The position numbers were made by a program, and so were the translations under genes. Positions 18,546-27,257 of a stretch of DNA of 64,000 bases are shown in pieces; the first letter of the stretch is position 1, and each line of letters begins with the position of its first letter. The stretch covers positions 1 to 64,000 of the forward strand of contig JANXVF010000139.1 in assembly GCA_025351785.1 (NCBI GenBank), written 5' to 3'. The DNA is from Flavobacterium sp. Its GTDB lineage: Bacteria; Bacteroidota; Bacteroidia; Flavobacteriales; Flavobacteriaceae. Below the pieces are notes generated by a model. The model did no database searches, had not been told where the DNA came from, and saw only the letters and a program-made list of their open reading frames with translations.

Positions 18546-20243
18546 ATGAAAAATTTTAAAATAGTTCAGATATTTTTGTTGCTTTTTTTTGTTTTTGAAT
18601 ATGCAAATTCTCAAGTCGATGTTACCTATACTGATTTGGTTTGGTCAGATGAATTTAATACAGATGGTGCACTAAATACAAACAATTGGTTTCATCAAAC
18701 TCAATTACCTGCTGGAGGAAGCTGGTTTAGTGGCGAATTACAACATTATACTAACCGAATTGAAAATTCATATATAAATTCTGGAATTTTGAATATTGTT
18801 GCAAAAAGTGAAGTATTTACAGATCAAGGCGTAACAAAAAATTATACATCAGCAAGATTAAATTCAAAATTTTCTTTTAAATATGGGAGGGTAGATGTAA
18901 GAGCAAAAGTACCCATAGATTCAGGGACATGGCCAGCAATTTGGATGTTAGGAAAAAATATTAACGAAAATGGTGCCTATTTTGACACAGCTTTTGGGAC
19001 ATTAAATTGGCCTGCTTGTGGTGAAATTGATATAATGGAACACGGAATTTTCCCATCTCAAAATGTAAATTACATTCAAGGAACTTTACATACACCTTCA
19101 TCTTATGGAAACTCAATTAATAACGGTGGCATTTTAGCATCCGATTTGCAAAATAGTTATCATATTTATTCAATGAATTGGTCTCCGTTTCAAATATCTT
19201 TTTTGATAGATAACGTGGTTTATTACACCTATAATCCTGCGGTAAAAGATGCTACTACTTGGCCATTTGATAATGAGCAATATTTATTATTAAACATAGC
19301 AATGGGAGGAACTGCGGGTTCAATTCCTTCTGGTTTTACTCAAGCTTCAATGCAAGTTGACTATGTGAGAGTATACCAAAATAACATGATTGATATCCAA
19401 AGCCCAACAAATTTTACAGCAAGCATTGGTGCTGTTACAAGTTCATCGGTAGAATTACTTTTAAATGCATATGATAACTCCGGTAATGTTGTATATTCAA
19501 TTTCAAATGGATCAACAAATCAAACAGTTACTAGTACTTCGGGCGTTCAAAAATCAGTTGTAATTTCAAATTTGAACTCAAATACTACTTATACTTTTAC
19601 TATATCAGCTACTGATTTGGCTGGAAATGCCTACACAAATAATCCTTTGATAAGGAGTGCAACAACAACTGAAACTACAGCTTGTTCAGGAACCGATAGT
19701 GTTGCGACTCAAGGTACCTTTACCACTGGATATAATTATACATTTGAAACTATCGGTACCGATGTTAAAATTACTTTCAACTTGTTAGATACAGATAAAG
19801 TTGGAGTTGTTGCTTATTTATGGAAACAAAATCCTTTTTCTGAGGCTCAAATGACAAATGTTTCTGGTAATACGTTTACAAAAACAATTTCTAACCAATC
19901 TATAGGTTCTATAATTAATTATGCAGTAAAATTTGCGTTTGCAGGAGGATTTTCTGTTACAAAATATGTTACCTATAATGTAGGCAATAATTGCGCATTG
20001 ATTACAGATAATTTTTTTGACGATAAACAATTTACTTTTAATAATCCAGCTAATGATTATATATTGATTAATTCAAAATCTGCCATTGATAAAGTAGAAA
20101 TTTATAATTTGCTCGGTAATTTAATTTTGACATCAACAGTTAATACTAACAAAGTTGATGTTAATAATCTTTCAAAAGAGTTGTATCTTCTTGTTATTTA
20201 TTCGGGTAAAAACCGAACTACTAAAAAATTAATTATTAACTAA
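18546..20243 (+). CDS. T9SS-secreted GH16 beta-glucanase with Fn3 domain
   Basis: A 565-residue protein: signal peptide (residues 1-22), GH16 domain (residues 25-280) with catalytic EIDIME at 160-165, a fibronectin type III domain (residues 285-375, TNFTASIGAVTSSSVELLLN), a beta-rich module of about 105 residues (CSGTDSVATQGTF to YNVGNNC) and a T9SS type A C-terminal domain (VEIYNLLGNLILTS ... KKLIIN). The GH16 domain is larger than that of the 9499 lipoprotein and has an insertion before the active site. Inference: this one is released or displayed outside by T9SS, while the other is a lipoprotein, so the two laminarinases probably act at different places. It is separated from the main operon by the GH17 remnant and may have its own promoter. 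Confidence 0.9.
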   Translation: MKNFKIVQIFLLLFFVFEYANSQVDVTYTDLVWSDEFNTDGALNTNNWFHQTQLPAGGSWFSGELQHYTNRIENSYINSGILNIVAKSEVFTDQGVTKNYTSARLNSKFSFKYGRVDVRAKVPIDSGTWPAIWMLGKNINENGAYFDTAFGTLNWPACGEIDIMEHGIFPSQNVNYIQGTLHTPSSYGNSINNGGILASDLQNSYHIYSMNWSPFQISFLIDNVVYYTYNPAVKDATTWPFDNEQYLLLNIAMGGTAGSIPSGFTQASMQVDYVRVYQNNMIDIQSPTNFTASIGAVTSSSVELLLNAYDNSGNVVYSISNGSTNQTVTSTSGVQKSVVISNLNSNTTYTFTISATDLAGNAYTNNPLIRSATTTETTACSGTDSVATQGTFTTGYNYTFETIGTDVKITFNLLDTDKVGVVAYLWKQNPFSEAQMTNVSGNTFTKTISNQSIGSIINYAVKFAFAGGFSVTKYVTYNVGNNCALITDNFFDDKQFTFNNPANDYILINSKSAIDKVEIYNLLGNLILTSTVNTNKVDVNNLSKELYLLVIYSGKNRTTKKLIIN

Positions 20244-20302
20244 AGTCAAAAAAAGTTACAATTTAAAATGTGAAAAATGTTAAACTTTCAATTTTTATTT
20301 GT

Positions 20303-20330
20303 TTGTTAAGAAAATTTTGTGTTACATTTG
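20303..20330 (+). promoter_or_regulatory. Promoter of the sigma factor gene
   Basis: TTG at 20303, a 17-base gap, then TACATTTG at 20323-20330, matching the Bacteroidota housekeeping consensus TTG / TAnnTTTG. It leaves a leader of about 85 bases before the start at 20423. Confidence 0.65.
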
Positions 20331-20422
20331 GCTAAGATTAATCTTAATTTAACAGTTGCCTATAAACAAAACTACTTTTTAGAAAAAAAATATAATTTTC
20401 AACCCAAACTAAAAAGTTTTAT

Positions 20423-21007
20423 ATGGCTACTACAAACCTTCCAGATTCTCTGTTAGTACATAATTATATTTCTGGCGATGAAAGTGCTTTATTAGATTTA
20501 ATAAATCGTCATCAATCAAAAATTTATGGATTCATCTATTCAAAATTAGATAATAGACAATTTGCAGACGATATTTTTCAAGAAACTTTTTTGAAAGTTA
20601 TTAGAACTTTAAAATCAAATTTGTATAATGAAGAAGGTAAATTTTTACCCTGGGTAATGCGGATTGCTCATAATTTGATAATGGACGAATACAGAAAAGT
20701 AAAAAAACAATCTTTATTATATGATACTGAAGATTTTTCAATATTTTCAATTTTAAAAGATAATTCTTTAAATGTTGAAGATAAAATGATTGAAGAAATG
20801 ATAAATCAAGATGTCAAGAATATAATTTTAAAACTACCTGAAGATCAAAAAGAAATTCTTATGATGAGGTATTATCAAAAACTAAACTACAACGAGATTG
20901 CAGAATTAACAGGGCTTGGAATCAATACTGCAATAGGAAAAATGAGATATGCTATTATAAATCTTAGAAAAATTATTAAAAAAAATAAAATTAGTTTGGT
21001 TGCTTAA
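20423..21007 (+). CDS. ECF-type RNA polymerase sigma factor
   Basis: A 194-residue sigma-70 family protein with only regions 2 and 4. Region 2 reads DDIFQETFLKVIRTLKS followed by LPWVMRIAHNLIMDEYRK; region 4 reads LPEDQKEILMMRYYQKLNYNEIAELTGLGINTAIGKMRYAI. No FecR/anti-sigma gene with membrane helices follows; instead there is a 47-codon ORF 51 bases downstream. It therefore looks like one of the stand-alone ECF factors of Flavobacteriia rather than a SusC-linked regulator. Its position next to the glucan locus may be chance. Confidence 0.9.
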   Translation: MATTNLPDSLLVHNYISGDESALLDLINRHQSKIYGFIYSKLDNRQFADDIFQETFLKVIRTLKSNLYNEEGKFLPWVMRIAHNLIMDEYRKVKKQSLLYDTEDFSIFSILKDNSLNVEDKMIEEMINQDVKNIILKLPEDQKEILMMRYYQKLNYNEIAELTGLGINTAIGKMRYAIINLRKIIKKNKISLVA

Positions 21008-21058
21008 GCAATATTTTTGAAATAGGTACGTTATAGATGTATAACTTTTTTTAAATCT

Positions 21059-21202
21059 ATGGCAAAACTTTACACTAAACAAAACTTAGCAATTTCAAAA
21101 ATGAATCCTTCAAAAGAAACGGTTAATTTTATTATTAATTTTTCAAAAGCATTTAAAATTATTAAAGTAGGAAATAAAAAATTTGAGTTTATTGCAAACT
21201 AA
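21059..21202 (+). CDS. Small protein downstream of the sigma factor (47 aa)
   Basis: Too short for the ORF track. ATG at 21059 opens a 47-codon frame, MAKLYTKQNLAISKMNPSKE and on to KKFEFIAN, ending in TAA at 21200-21202, directly in front of a strong terminator. Codon use resembles its neighbours. It is basic, has no membrane segment, and carries an NPSKETVNFIINFSKA stretch likely to be helical. Its position between a sigma factor and a terminator suggests a two-gene transcript. Function unknown; a small sigma-interacting protein is only a guess. Confidence 0.55.
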   Translation: MAKLYTKQNLAISKMNPSKETVNFIINFSKAFKIIKVGNKKFEFIAN

Positions 21203-21238
21203 AAAATCCTGTCAGCTAACTGTTGACAGGATTTTTTT
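21202..21238. terminator. Bidirectional terminator
   Basis: Stem AAAATCCTGTCA / TGACAGGATTTT with a 9-base loop. It is flanked by As on the left and Ts on the right, so it can end the sigma factor transcript on the plus strand and the convergent nth transcript on the minus strand. Confidence 0.9.
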
Positions 21239-21881
21239 TATAATAGTTGATTATAACTAATTTTCTACCAATACTTTTTGTAATTATATCATCTTCTAGA
21301 TTCCAACCTCGTGCAGGCGAATATTGGCGTCCGTACCATATTATTTGTAAATGTAAATCATTCCAAACCTGTTCTGGGAAAAGTCGTTTTGCGTCTTTTT
21401 CTGTCTGAATTACATTTTTACCATTTGTTAAATTCCATCTATACATAAGTCGATGAATATGAGTATCAACTGGAAATGCAGGAAACCCAAAGGCTTGACT
21501 CATAACCACACTTGCAGTTTTATGTCCCACAGCAGGCAACTGCTCTAATGCTTCAAAACTTTGAGGCACTTCGCCGTTATATTTATCGATTAAAATATGA
21601 GATAAGCCATGAATTCCTTTAGATTTCATTGGCGATAAACCACAAGGTCTAATAATTTCTTTAATTTCTTCTACCGACATTTTTATCATATCAAATGGGT
21701 TATCTGCTTTTGCAAAAAGTAAAGGTGTGATTTGATTTACGCGCACATCTGTACATTGTGCCGAAAGTAAAACGGCAATTAAAAGTGTATACGGATCTTT
21801 ATGATCTAGAGGAATTGGAATTGTAGGATATAATTTTTTTAACGTATTAATAACAAATGTTACGCGTTCTTTTTTAGTCAT
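21216..21881 (-). CDS. nth: Endonuclease III-like DNA glycosylase/AP lyase without Fe-S cysteines
   Basis: A 221-residue base-excision repair enzyme. It shows the helix-hairpin-helix LPAVGHKTASVV with the catalytic Lys and the following FPVDTHIHRLMYR with the catalytic Asp, and the N-terminal LLSAQCTDVRVNQ. Typical Nth proteins end with four cysteines holding a [4Fe-4S] cluster. Here the equivalent C-terminus is GRQYSPARGWNLEDDIITKSIGR with no cysteine, so the cluster is absent. The protein is otherwise full length. Its 3' end overlaps a bidirectional terminator. Confidence 0.9.
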   Translation of the reverse strand: MTKKERVTFVINTLKKLYPTIPIPLDHKDPYTLLIAVLLSAQCTDVRVNQITPLLFAKADNPFDMIKMSVEEIKEIIRPCGLSPMKSKGIHGLSHILIDKYNGEVPQSFEALEQLPAVGHKTASVVMSQAFGFPAFPVDTHIHRLMYRWNLTNGKNVIQTEKDAKRLFPEQVWNDLHLQIIWYGRQYSPARGWNLEDDIITKSIGRKLVIINYYKKNPVNS

Positions 21882-21888
21882 TTTTGGT

Positions 21889-21896
21889 TAAATTTG
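21889..21896 (+). promoter_or_regulatory. -7 box upstream of bcp
   Basis: TAAATTTG matches TAnnTTTG, 60 bases before the bcp start. No TTG is seen at the right distance upstream, so the call rests on the -7 box alone. Confidence 0.4.
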
Positions 21897-21956
21897 AATG
21901 TAAATATAATAACTTTAAATAAAAAACAAACGTTAAACTAACTCAAACAATTTAAA

Positions 21957-22409
21957 ATGACAACATTAAAAAAAGGAGATAAAGCACCAAATTTTTCTGG
22001 TGTAGATCAAGACAACAAATCGCATAAACTTTCAGATTATGAAGGTAAAAAACTTGTTGTTTTCTTTTACCCAAAAGCAAATACTCCAGGTTGTACTGCC
22101 GAAGCTTGTGACTTGAGAGATAATTTTGAAAAATTTCAAATAAATAATTATGCTTTATTAGGAGTCAGTGCAGATAGCGCAACAGCACAAGCCAAGTTTA
22201 AAAATAAATTTAATTTCCCTTTTCCTTTGTTGGCAGACGAAGACAAATCGGTTATCAATGCATTTGGAGTTTGGGGTCAAAAAAAATTTATGGGAAAAGA
22301 ATATCAAGGAATCCACCGGACAACTTTTGTTATTGATGAAAATGGCTTCATAGATGAAGTAATTTCAGATGTAAAAACTAAAATACATGCTAGTCAAATT
22401 TTGGGCTAA
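21957..22409 (+). CDS. bcp: Thioredoxin-dependent thiol peroxidase (BCP/AhpC-TSA family)
   Basis: A 150-residue cytoplasmic peroxiredoxin. The peroxidatic cysteine lies in the classic PKANTPGCTAEACDLRD motif, with a second Cys five residues later that is the resolving cysteine in many bacterioferritin comigratory proteins. It reduces hydrogen and organic peroxides using thioredoxin. Full length for the family; a divergent gene pair with nth, whose start is 75 bases away. Confidence 0.95.
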   Translation: MTTLKKGDKAPNFSGVDQDNKSHKLSDYEGKKLVVFFYPKANTPGCTAEACDLRDNFEKFQINNYALLGVSADSATAQAKFKNKFNFPFPLLADEDKSVINAFGVWGQKKFMGKEYQGIHRTTFVIDENGFIDEVISDVKTKIHASQILG

Positions 22410-22438
22410 AAATTTTGAATAATTATAAAGTATTTATT

Positions 22439-23209
22439 TTAAGATATATATCGCTTTCTTATGGCTATTATAACAAATAGTAAAAAAGTGTAGATTATAA
22501 AAAACGGGATAATATATTCAATTAATCCTAGAGGTAACATTATGGCTATTATCAGTAACTGAAATCCTAAACCATAAACCGAAAGTAAAGTCATAAACCA
22601 GTTTGGAAACGTTTTTACTTTGTATGCATTTTTGTCTAAATAGTGGATTATTTTATCAAAAATTCCATATACAACGGTATAAATTCCAAATAAAATAGAA
22701 ACTGTTTTTTGACTTTCCCCTGGTAACGCTTTTGGAGTTTTGTATTCAAAGATTTTGCTTGTGCTATCACCACCAACAGATTTTGTTCTTAATATAACAT
22801 AATAATAATTATACAAAGTTCCCTGAAGCTGAATTCCAATGAAGGCAAGGATTGTAAACCATATTGTGCTTTTAGAAACAAAACAAATGGTCATGAAAAA
22901 CATAAAATTTAGAAAAATGTCAAAAACGCTATCAAGGTATCGTCCAGAATACGAAGGGGTTTTTTTTAATCGCGCTAATTCTCCATCAGCAGCATCGATT
23001 ATCGATTTTAAAACTATAAAAAAAGAGGCGAAAATATAGTGGTTTACTAAAATACAATAAATCGCAATTAGACCTGAGATTCCAAAAAGTAATGTTACAT
23101 GAATTGGAGTAAATTTTGTATTTTTTAATTGGTGAGCAAAAATTCGACCAAGCGATCTTCCATAATCTGATAAATCTAAAAATTTATCTTGTGCAGCAAG
23201 TTTAGACAT
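22439..23209 (-). CDS. CDP-alcohol phosphatidyltransferase family membrane protein
   Basis: The family signature DG-x2-AR-x8-G-x3-D-x3-D is present as DGELARLKKTPSYSGRYLDSVFD, and several hydrophobic helices follow. Enzymes of this family transfer a phosphoalcohol from a CDP carrier, as in phospholipid or phospho-inositol synthesis; the acceptor here cannot be told. The ORF track begins at a TTG at 23254, but that codon lies inside a -7 promoter box, so I use ATG 23209 (MSKLAAQDKFLDLSDYG), giving 256 residues. Single gene between bcp and a hypothetical gene. Confidence 0.8.
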   Translation of the reverse strand: MSKLAAQDKFLDLSDYGRSLGRIFAHQLKNTKFTPIHVTLLFGISGLIAIYCILVNHYIFASFFIVLKSIIDAADGELARLKKTPSYSGRYLDSVFDIFLNFMFFMTICFVSKSTIWFTILAFIGIQLQGTLYNYYYVILRTKSVGGDSTSKIFEYKTPKALPGESQKTVSILFGIYTVVYGIFDKIIHYLDKNAYKVKTFPNWFMTLLSVYGLGFQLLIIAIMLPLGLIEYIIPFFIIYTFLLFVIIAIRKRYIS

Positions 23210-23251
23210 TAAAACTAAAACCTTATAATATATGACAATATAGTCGGATTG

Positions 23252-23259
23252 CAAAAATA
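23252..23259 (-). promoter_or_regulatory. -7 box of the CDP-alcohol phosphatidyltransferase gene
   Basis: On the minus strand TATTTTTG is followed by CAATCCGACTAT. The whole 20-base string is identical to the one upstream of pdhA at 41934. It leaves a leader of roughly 40 bases before ATG 23209 and helps to fix that start. Confidence 0.6.
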
Positions 23260-23406
23260 GTATTTATTTACAATTTCACAAATATGTAGTCACAATAAAT
23301 TTACATTTAAAGGGATAAACAGAAGTTAAATTTATTTGATTTGGTTTTAATTAGTTTCAAATTTTTTAATTTTACATTTAAAAAAAATAATTTAAATTAA
23401 GATAAT

Positions 23407-23883
23407 ATGGCTATTCCAAGTTTAAAAATTATAGATGCTTTGCGCAAAACGGCTCGTCAATTAGAAAATGGTCACCGTTATGAGTGGGGAAATATGGGTA
23501 GTTGTAATTGCGGAAATTTAGCTCAAACAATTACTTCATTCTCTCGGGGCGAAATTCAAAGATATGCTATTGAGAAACGCGGAGACTGGAGTGAGCAACT
23601 GATGGAGTATTGTCCTAGTAGCGGTTATCCGATGGATTTAATTATCGAAAAAATGATTGATTTTGGATTTACAAAACAAGATTTACGCCATTTGGAATGG
23701 CTTTCTGATACTGAAATACTTTCTCAAATAGAAACTAAAAAGCACCTAAACAGAAATTTAAAATCAGATACTATTTTATATATAAAAACTTGGGCTACCA
23801 TTTTAGAAGATAAAATGTTACATGAAGTAAAGTTGCCAAAAAATATTTCAGAAATTGATTCTTATGCCATAGTTACCAATTAA
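23407..23883 (+). CDS. Conserved hypothetical protein
   Basis: A 158-residue soluble protein, start ATG 23407. The N-terminal half has a compact Cys/Gly motif (WGNMGSCNCGNLAQT) and a later Cys (EYCPSSGYPMDLI), which could bind metal or form a thiol site. No signal peptide or membrane helix. I recognise it only as a protein type seen in Bacteroidota genomes and cannot give a function. It is followed by a convergent YceI gene with a 2-base gap. Confidence 0.7.
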   Translation: MAIPSLKIIDALRKTARQLENGHRYEWGNMGSCNCGNLAQTITSFSRGEIQRYAIEKRGDWSEQLMEYCPSSGYPMDLIIEKMIDFGFTKQDLRHLEWLSDTEILSQIETKKHLNRNLKSDTILYIKTWATILEDKMLHEVKLPKNISEIDSYAIVTN

Positions 23884-23885
23884 TT

Positions 23886-24431
23886 TTATTGATCGATAGT
23901 ATTTACAACTATAAAATTCAATTTTACATTATCTGAAAGAACTAGGCTGTTACTACCAACCTTAAAATTTCTTCGGTTTATTTCTAAAGCTCCTTTTAAG
24001 GTAACTTTAGAATTATTGTTGGTTATAATACTTTCAAATTGTACTGATTTTGTAGTTCCTTTTATAGTTAAATTTCCAGTGATTTGATATTTATTCAATC
24101 CTTCTTTTTTTGTGATTTTTGTGCTCACAAACAAAATTTTAGGAAATTTTTCTACATCAAAGTAATCCTCTTTTTTTAAATGTTTATCCCGCTCTTTATT
24201 ATTTGTGTTTACACTTTCACTATTTAAAGAAAGAGATATTTCTGATTTTTCTACATTTTTAATATCATACAAAACGTTCCCTTTAACTCCAGAAAATGAG
24301 CCATCAACTGTTAATCCGAAGTTTTTTATTGTAAATTTAATTTTACTTTCAGTTTCTATAGGAACAAATTTTTGTGCAAATAAAGCGTTTGACATAAGTA
24401 TTGTAAATAAAATTAATCTAAATTTTTTCAT
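23886..24431 (-). CDS. YceI-like periplasmic lipid-binding protein
   Basis: A 181-residue protein with a signal peptide (MKKFRLILFTILMSNALFA) and a beta-barrel of the YceI lipocalin-like type: SKIKFTIKNFGLTVDGSFSGVKGN, DYFDVEKFPKILFVS and YQITGNLTIKGTTKSVQFE are the usual strand motifs. YceI proteins bind isoprenoid-type lipids in the periplasm. Its start overlaps the end of the upstream ctaA gene by 14 bases, so both are made from one transcript; an isoprenoid link to heme A or quinone is possible but not shown. Confidence 0.85.
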   Translation of the reverse strand: MKKFRLILFTILMSNALFAQKFVPIETESKIKFTIKNFGLTVDGSFSGVKGNVLYDIKNVEKSEISLSLNSESVNTNNKERDKHLKKEDYFDVEKFPKILFVSTKITKKEGLNKYQITGNLTIKGTTKSVQFESIITNNNSKVTLKGALEINRRNFKVGSNSLVLSDNVKLNFIVVNTIDQ

Positions 24432-25446
24432 TTTGAGTTTGATAGTTGTTTTCTAGAATTAAGTAAAACTGAACCCCAAAAAGAATCGAGGCTAAAGCTA
24501 AATGAATTGGTTGGGAAGCAAAAGGGAAATCTAAATAATACATTGCCATTCCTGTTAAAATCTCCAATACAAGAATAAAAATCACCCAATTTAGTTTATA
24601 AAACCCTAATTTTAGTTTTTTGTTTTGTGTAAATAAATAGATATTTAAACCTAGAATTATAAGAGATGATGATCTGTGAATGTAAAACAGAATAGTTGGA
24701 TTTTGTAACCACATAATACTAGCAGTAACTCCGTTTTGAACTTCGTTATCAATATATTGTCTTACTTGTGTTCCCATAATTATTTGAATTATAGTAAATA
24801 GTAGCACAATCCAAAGTAATTTTTTAAATTTTACATTGCTTTTTTGTTTAAAAACAGAAGTTGATGAACGACTAATAACATATAAAATCAATCCTACAAT
24901 AAGTAATGCTACAACCATATGGGTTGTTATTTTAAACGGATTTAAAACTGAATCTACAACAGTCTTACCAAGCCAAGCTTGAAATCCCATCATGAAAACT
25001 ACAATCCATGAAAAAAGGGTTATTTTTTTATTTAATTTCCAAAACCAAATTGAAAGTATTGCCATTGCAAGACAGGCTAACCCAGAAAGTGCTCCTATTA
25101 ATCTGTTTAAATATTCAATCCAAGTGTGGTAAACATTAAAAATAGCGTAATCATGTTTTGTATATTTTTCCCAAAATGAACCGTCAAATATTTTCCCAGT
25201 TTTAAAATTTTTAGTTGCAACAAATAAAGTTTCATCTTTAATAATTACCTGACCTTTTTCAAAATCATGATTTTGAGCCCAAGTTAATTCCGAAATCTCA
25301 GTAGGAGGAATGTAATATCCAAAACATTTTGGCCAGTCTGGACATCCCATTCCAGATCCTGTCATGCGTACTAAAGCACCTGCAACTATAACGAGATATA
25401 CTAAAATTAAGGCTGTTTTTGCTATTGGTGTAAAATATTTATTCAT
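24418..25446 (-). CDS. ctaA: Heme A synthase (COX15/CtaA family)
   Basis: A 342-residue inner-membrane protein with about eight helices. The N-terminal TGSGMGCPDWPKCFG motif with a Cys pair and the conserved His in the helices (HTWIEYLNRLIGA, THMVVALLIVG, HRSSSLIILG, HLALASILFG) match heme A synthase, which oxidises the C8 methyl of heme O for cytochrome c oxidase. A loop of about 50 residues after helix 1 (TEISELTWAQNHDFEKG) is longer than in classic CtaA proteins and is likely periplasmic. Overlaps the YceI gene. Confidence 0.9.
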   Translation of the reverse strand: MNKYFTPIAKTALILVYLVIVAGALVRMTGSGMGCPDWPKCFGYYIPPTEISELTWAQNHDFEKGQVIIKDETLFVATKNFKTGKIFDGSFWEKYTKHDYAIFNVYHTWIEYLNRLIGALSGLACLAMAILSIWFWKLNKKITLFSWIVVFMMGFQAWLGKTVVDSVLNPFKITTHMVVALLIVGLILYVISRSSTSVFKQKSNVKFKKLLWIVLLFTIIQIIMGTQVRQYIDNEVQNGVTASIMWLQNPTILFYIHRSSSLIILGLNIYLFTQNKKLKLGFYKLNWVIFILVLEILTGMAMYYLDFPFASQPIHLALASILFGVQFYLILENNYQTQNEKI

Positions 25447-25493
25447 TTTTTTAAAAGAAAATTCATTTAAGTTTTAATAGATCAATTGTTATT

Positions 25494-26306
25494 TTATTTT
25501 TTAAATTCATCAACTACTTTTCGTACACTTCCAAATTGTTTTAATAATCCAGAAGCATCATTATAAGTCACATTAATTTCGCTCATAATCATTTTTATAC
25601 CTCTATCTACGAGTTTGTCGTTACTCAACTGCATATCGACCATTTTGTTCCCTTTTACTTTTCCTAATTTTATCATTGTAGCAGTTGATATCATATTTAA
25701 AATTAGTTTTTGAGCAGTACCCGCTTTCATTCGAGAACTTCCTGTAATAAATTCAGGACCAACAACTACCACAATTGGAAATTTTGCTGTTAAAGCTAAC
25801 GGACTATTTTCATTACAAGTAATACAAGCTGTTGTGATATTATTTTCGTTACATTTTTTTAAGCCTTCAATTACGTAAGGAGTTGTTCCAGATGCTGCAA
25901 TACCAATTACAACATCTTTTGTGTTGATGTTTTGATTTTCTAAATCTAACCATGCTTGGGTAACACTGTCTTCGGCATTTTCTACAGCTTTTCGAATGGC
26001 TAAATCACCTCCAGCAATAATTCCGTTTACTAAATCAGATGGTACTCCAAAAGTGGGCGGACATTCTGAGGCATCAACTATCCCTAGTCTGCCAGAAGTT
26101 CCCGCGCCAATATAAAACAATCGACCACCCAGTTCTAGTTTTATGACTATCTCATTAATTAATGTTTCTATCTCATCAATTTTTTTTTCTATAGCAAGAG
26201 GAACAGTTTTATCTTCTTTATTAATATTTTTCAATAATTCATTGACTGACATTTTTTCTAAATGTTCATATTTTGATGATTGTTCAGTGGTTTTAACGAA
26301 ATTCAT
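25494..26306 (-). CDS. murQ: N-acetylmuramic acid 6-phosphate etherase
   Basis: A 270-residue SIS-domain enzyme with signature stretches LGGRLFYIGAGTSGRLGIVDASECPPTFG and GSSRMKAGTAQKLILNMIST. It cleaves the lactyl ether of MurNAc-6-phosphate to GlcNAc-6-phosphate in peptidoglycan recycling. Residues are in the normal order, and at 270 aa it is slightly shorter than the ~300 aa E. coli enzyme at the C-terminus. It lies 47 bases upstream of ctaA on the same strand. The 249-base gap upstream has no gene. Confidence 0.95.
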   Translation of the reverse strand: MNFVKTTEQSSKYEHLEKMSVNELLKNINKEDKTVPLAIEKKIDEIETLINEIVIKLELGGRLFYIGAGTSGRLGIVDASECPPTFGVPSDLVNGIIAGGDLAIRKAVENAEDSVTQAWLDLENQNINTKDVVIGIAASGTTPYVIEGLKKCNENNITTACITCNENSPLALTAKFPIVVVVGPEFITGSSRMKAGTAQKLILNMISTATMIKLGKVKGNKMVDMQLSNDKLVDRGIKMIMSEINVTYNDASGLLKQFGSVRKVVDEFKK

Positions 26307-26555
26307 TTTTTTGTAGTAATTGTGGTTTTGTATATATTGTGTTGCAAACTTCGAAACAAAATATCATTGAGTAAAGATAAAATTTCTTGCGGAAAATAAA
26401 GGTGAACATATTACAAAATTTACAGTTGGGAGAAACCGATGTTACAACAAATATTTTTCGTTCAAATTTATTTTGAATTTCTTGCAAAACTGAATTTCAA
26501 TTTCTGTTTGCATTTATTATAAATATAAAAATACCAATAATTTGATGTTTACTTT

Positions 26556-27224
26556 TTACAAAAAATAAGCTAAAACTATCCCAAAAACAATCATCGAAAT
26601 TTTTGCAATATTAAATTTATGACCCTCGCTACTTTCAAAAATTATAGTTGATGAAATATGAAATAAAATCCCAATAACAACAGCTGTAATTTCTGTATAA
26701 TAGTCATTAAAAATAGGTTGACTATTAGAAATTAAAGTGCCAAGTGGCGTCATTATTGCAAAGGTTATCATAAAAACAGACAAAGCCACTTTATTTAAAT
26801 TTGCATTTATAAAAAAAGTTGTCAAAATTATTGCTATCGGAAAGTGATGAATAGCAATTCCTAAAGCTAACTCGTTTTGATGACTTACAGGAAATCCTTC
26901 TAAAAATGCGTGTATGCAAAGACTAATAAACAACAACCAAGGAATTTGAGTAATTTTTTCATACCCATGAACATGTCCGTGCTCGGCTCCTTTTGAAAAA
27001 AATTCTAAAATAATTTGGAATAAAATTCCCAACATTATATAAAGTCCTATTTTTGTATTATGGCTTTTATAAACATCAGGTAATAAATGCATTACAGTTA
27101 ATGAAAGTAAAAATGAACCACTGAATGCTAATATTAGTTTAAGATTAGTTTTGTCTTTTGGTTTGAAAAATAAAGTCAAAATATATCCTAAAAGTACTGA
27201 TAGTAAGGGTAGTATATAATTCAT
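26556..27224 (-). CDS. ZIP family metal transporter
   Basis: A 222-residue membrane protein with about eight helices. Helix 4-like HAFLEGFPVS and helix 5-like AIAIHHFPIAIILT carry the His/Glu residues of the ZIP metal site, and the loop between helices 3 and 4 has the usual His-rich part (EHGHVHGYEK). ZIP proteins bring zinc or other divalent metals into the cytoplasm. The downstream methyltransferase gene is on the same strand 33 bases upstream of its start. Confidence 0.85.
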   Translation of the reverse strand: MNYILPLLSVLLGYILTLFFKPKDKTNLKLILAFSGSFLLSLTVMHLLPDVYKSHNTKIGLYIMLGILFQIILEFFSKGAEHGHVHGYEKITQIPWLLFISLCIHAFLEGFPVSHQNELALGIAIHHFPIAIILTTFFINANLNKVALSVFMITFAIMTPLGTLISNSQPIFNDYYTEITAVVIGILFHISSTIIFESSEGHKFNIAKISMIVFGIVLAYFL

Positions 27225-27257
27225 TTTGATATAAAAAATAATTATAAAATTTTATTT

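Noticed and set aside
18237-18547. Minus-strand ORFs in the gap before the GH16 gene
   Set aside because: They are shadows of a plus-strand GH17 remnant, which gives a recognisable motif order.
1-20243. SusC/SusD pair in the glucan locus
   Set aside because: Looked for TonB-box, plug and SusD-type sequences; none present. They may lie left of the window, but nothing here supports them.
20423-21007. FecI/FecR-type regulation of the glucan locus by the sigma factor
   Set aside because: No anti-sigma gene follows, and a separate SusR-like regulator is present; the nearest gene on the other side is nth.
26307-26555. 64-aa minus-strand ORF upstream of murQ (26293..26487)
   Set aside because: No recognisable domain, overlaps the murQ start, and its composition is that of plain intergenic AT-rich DNA.
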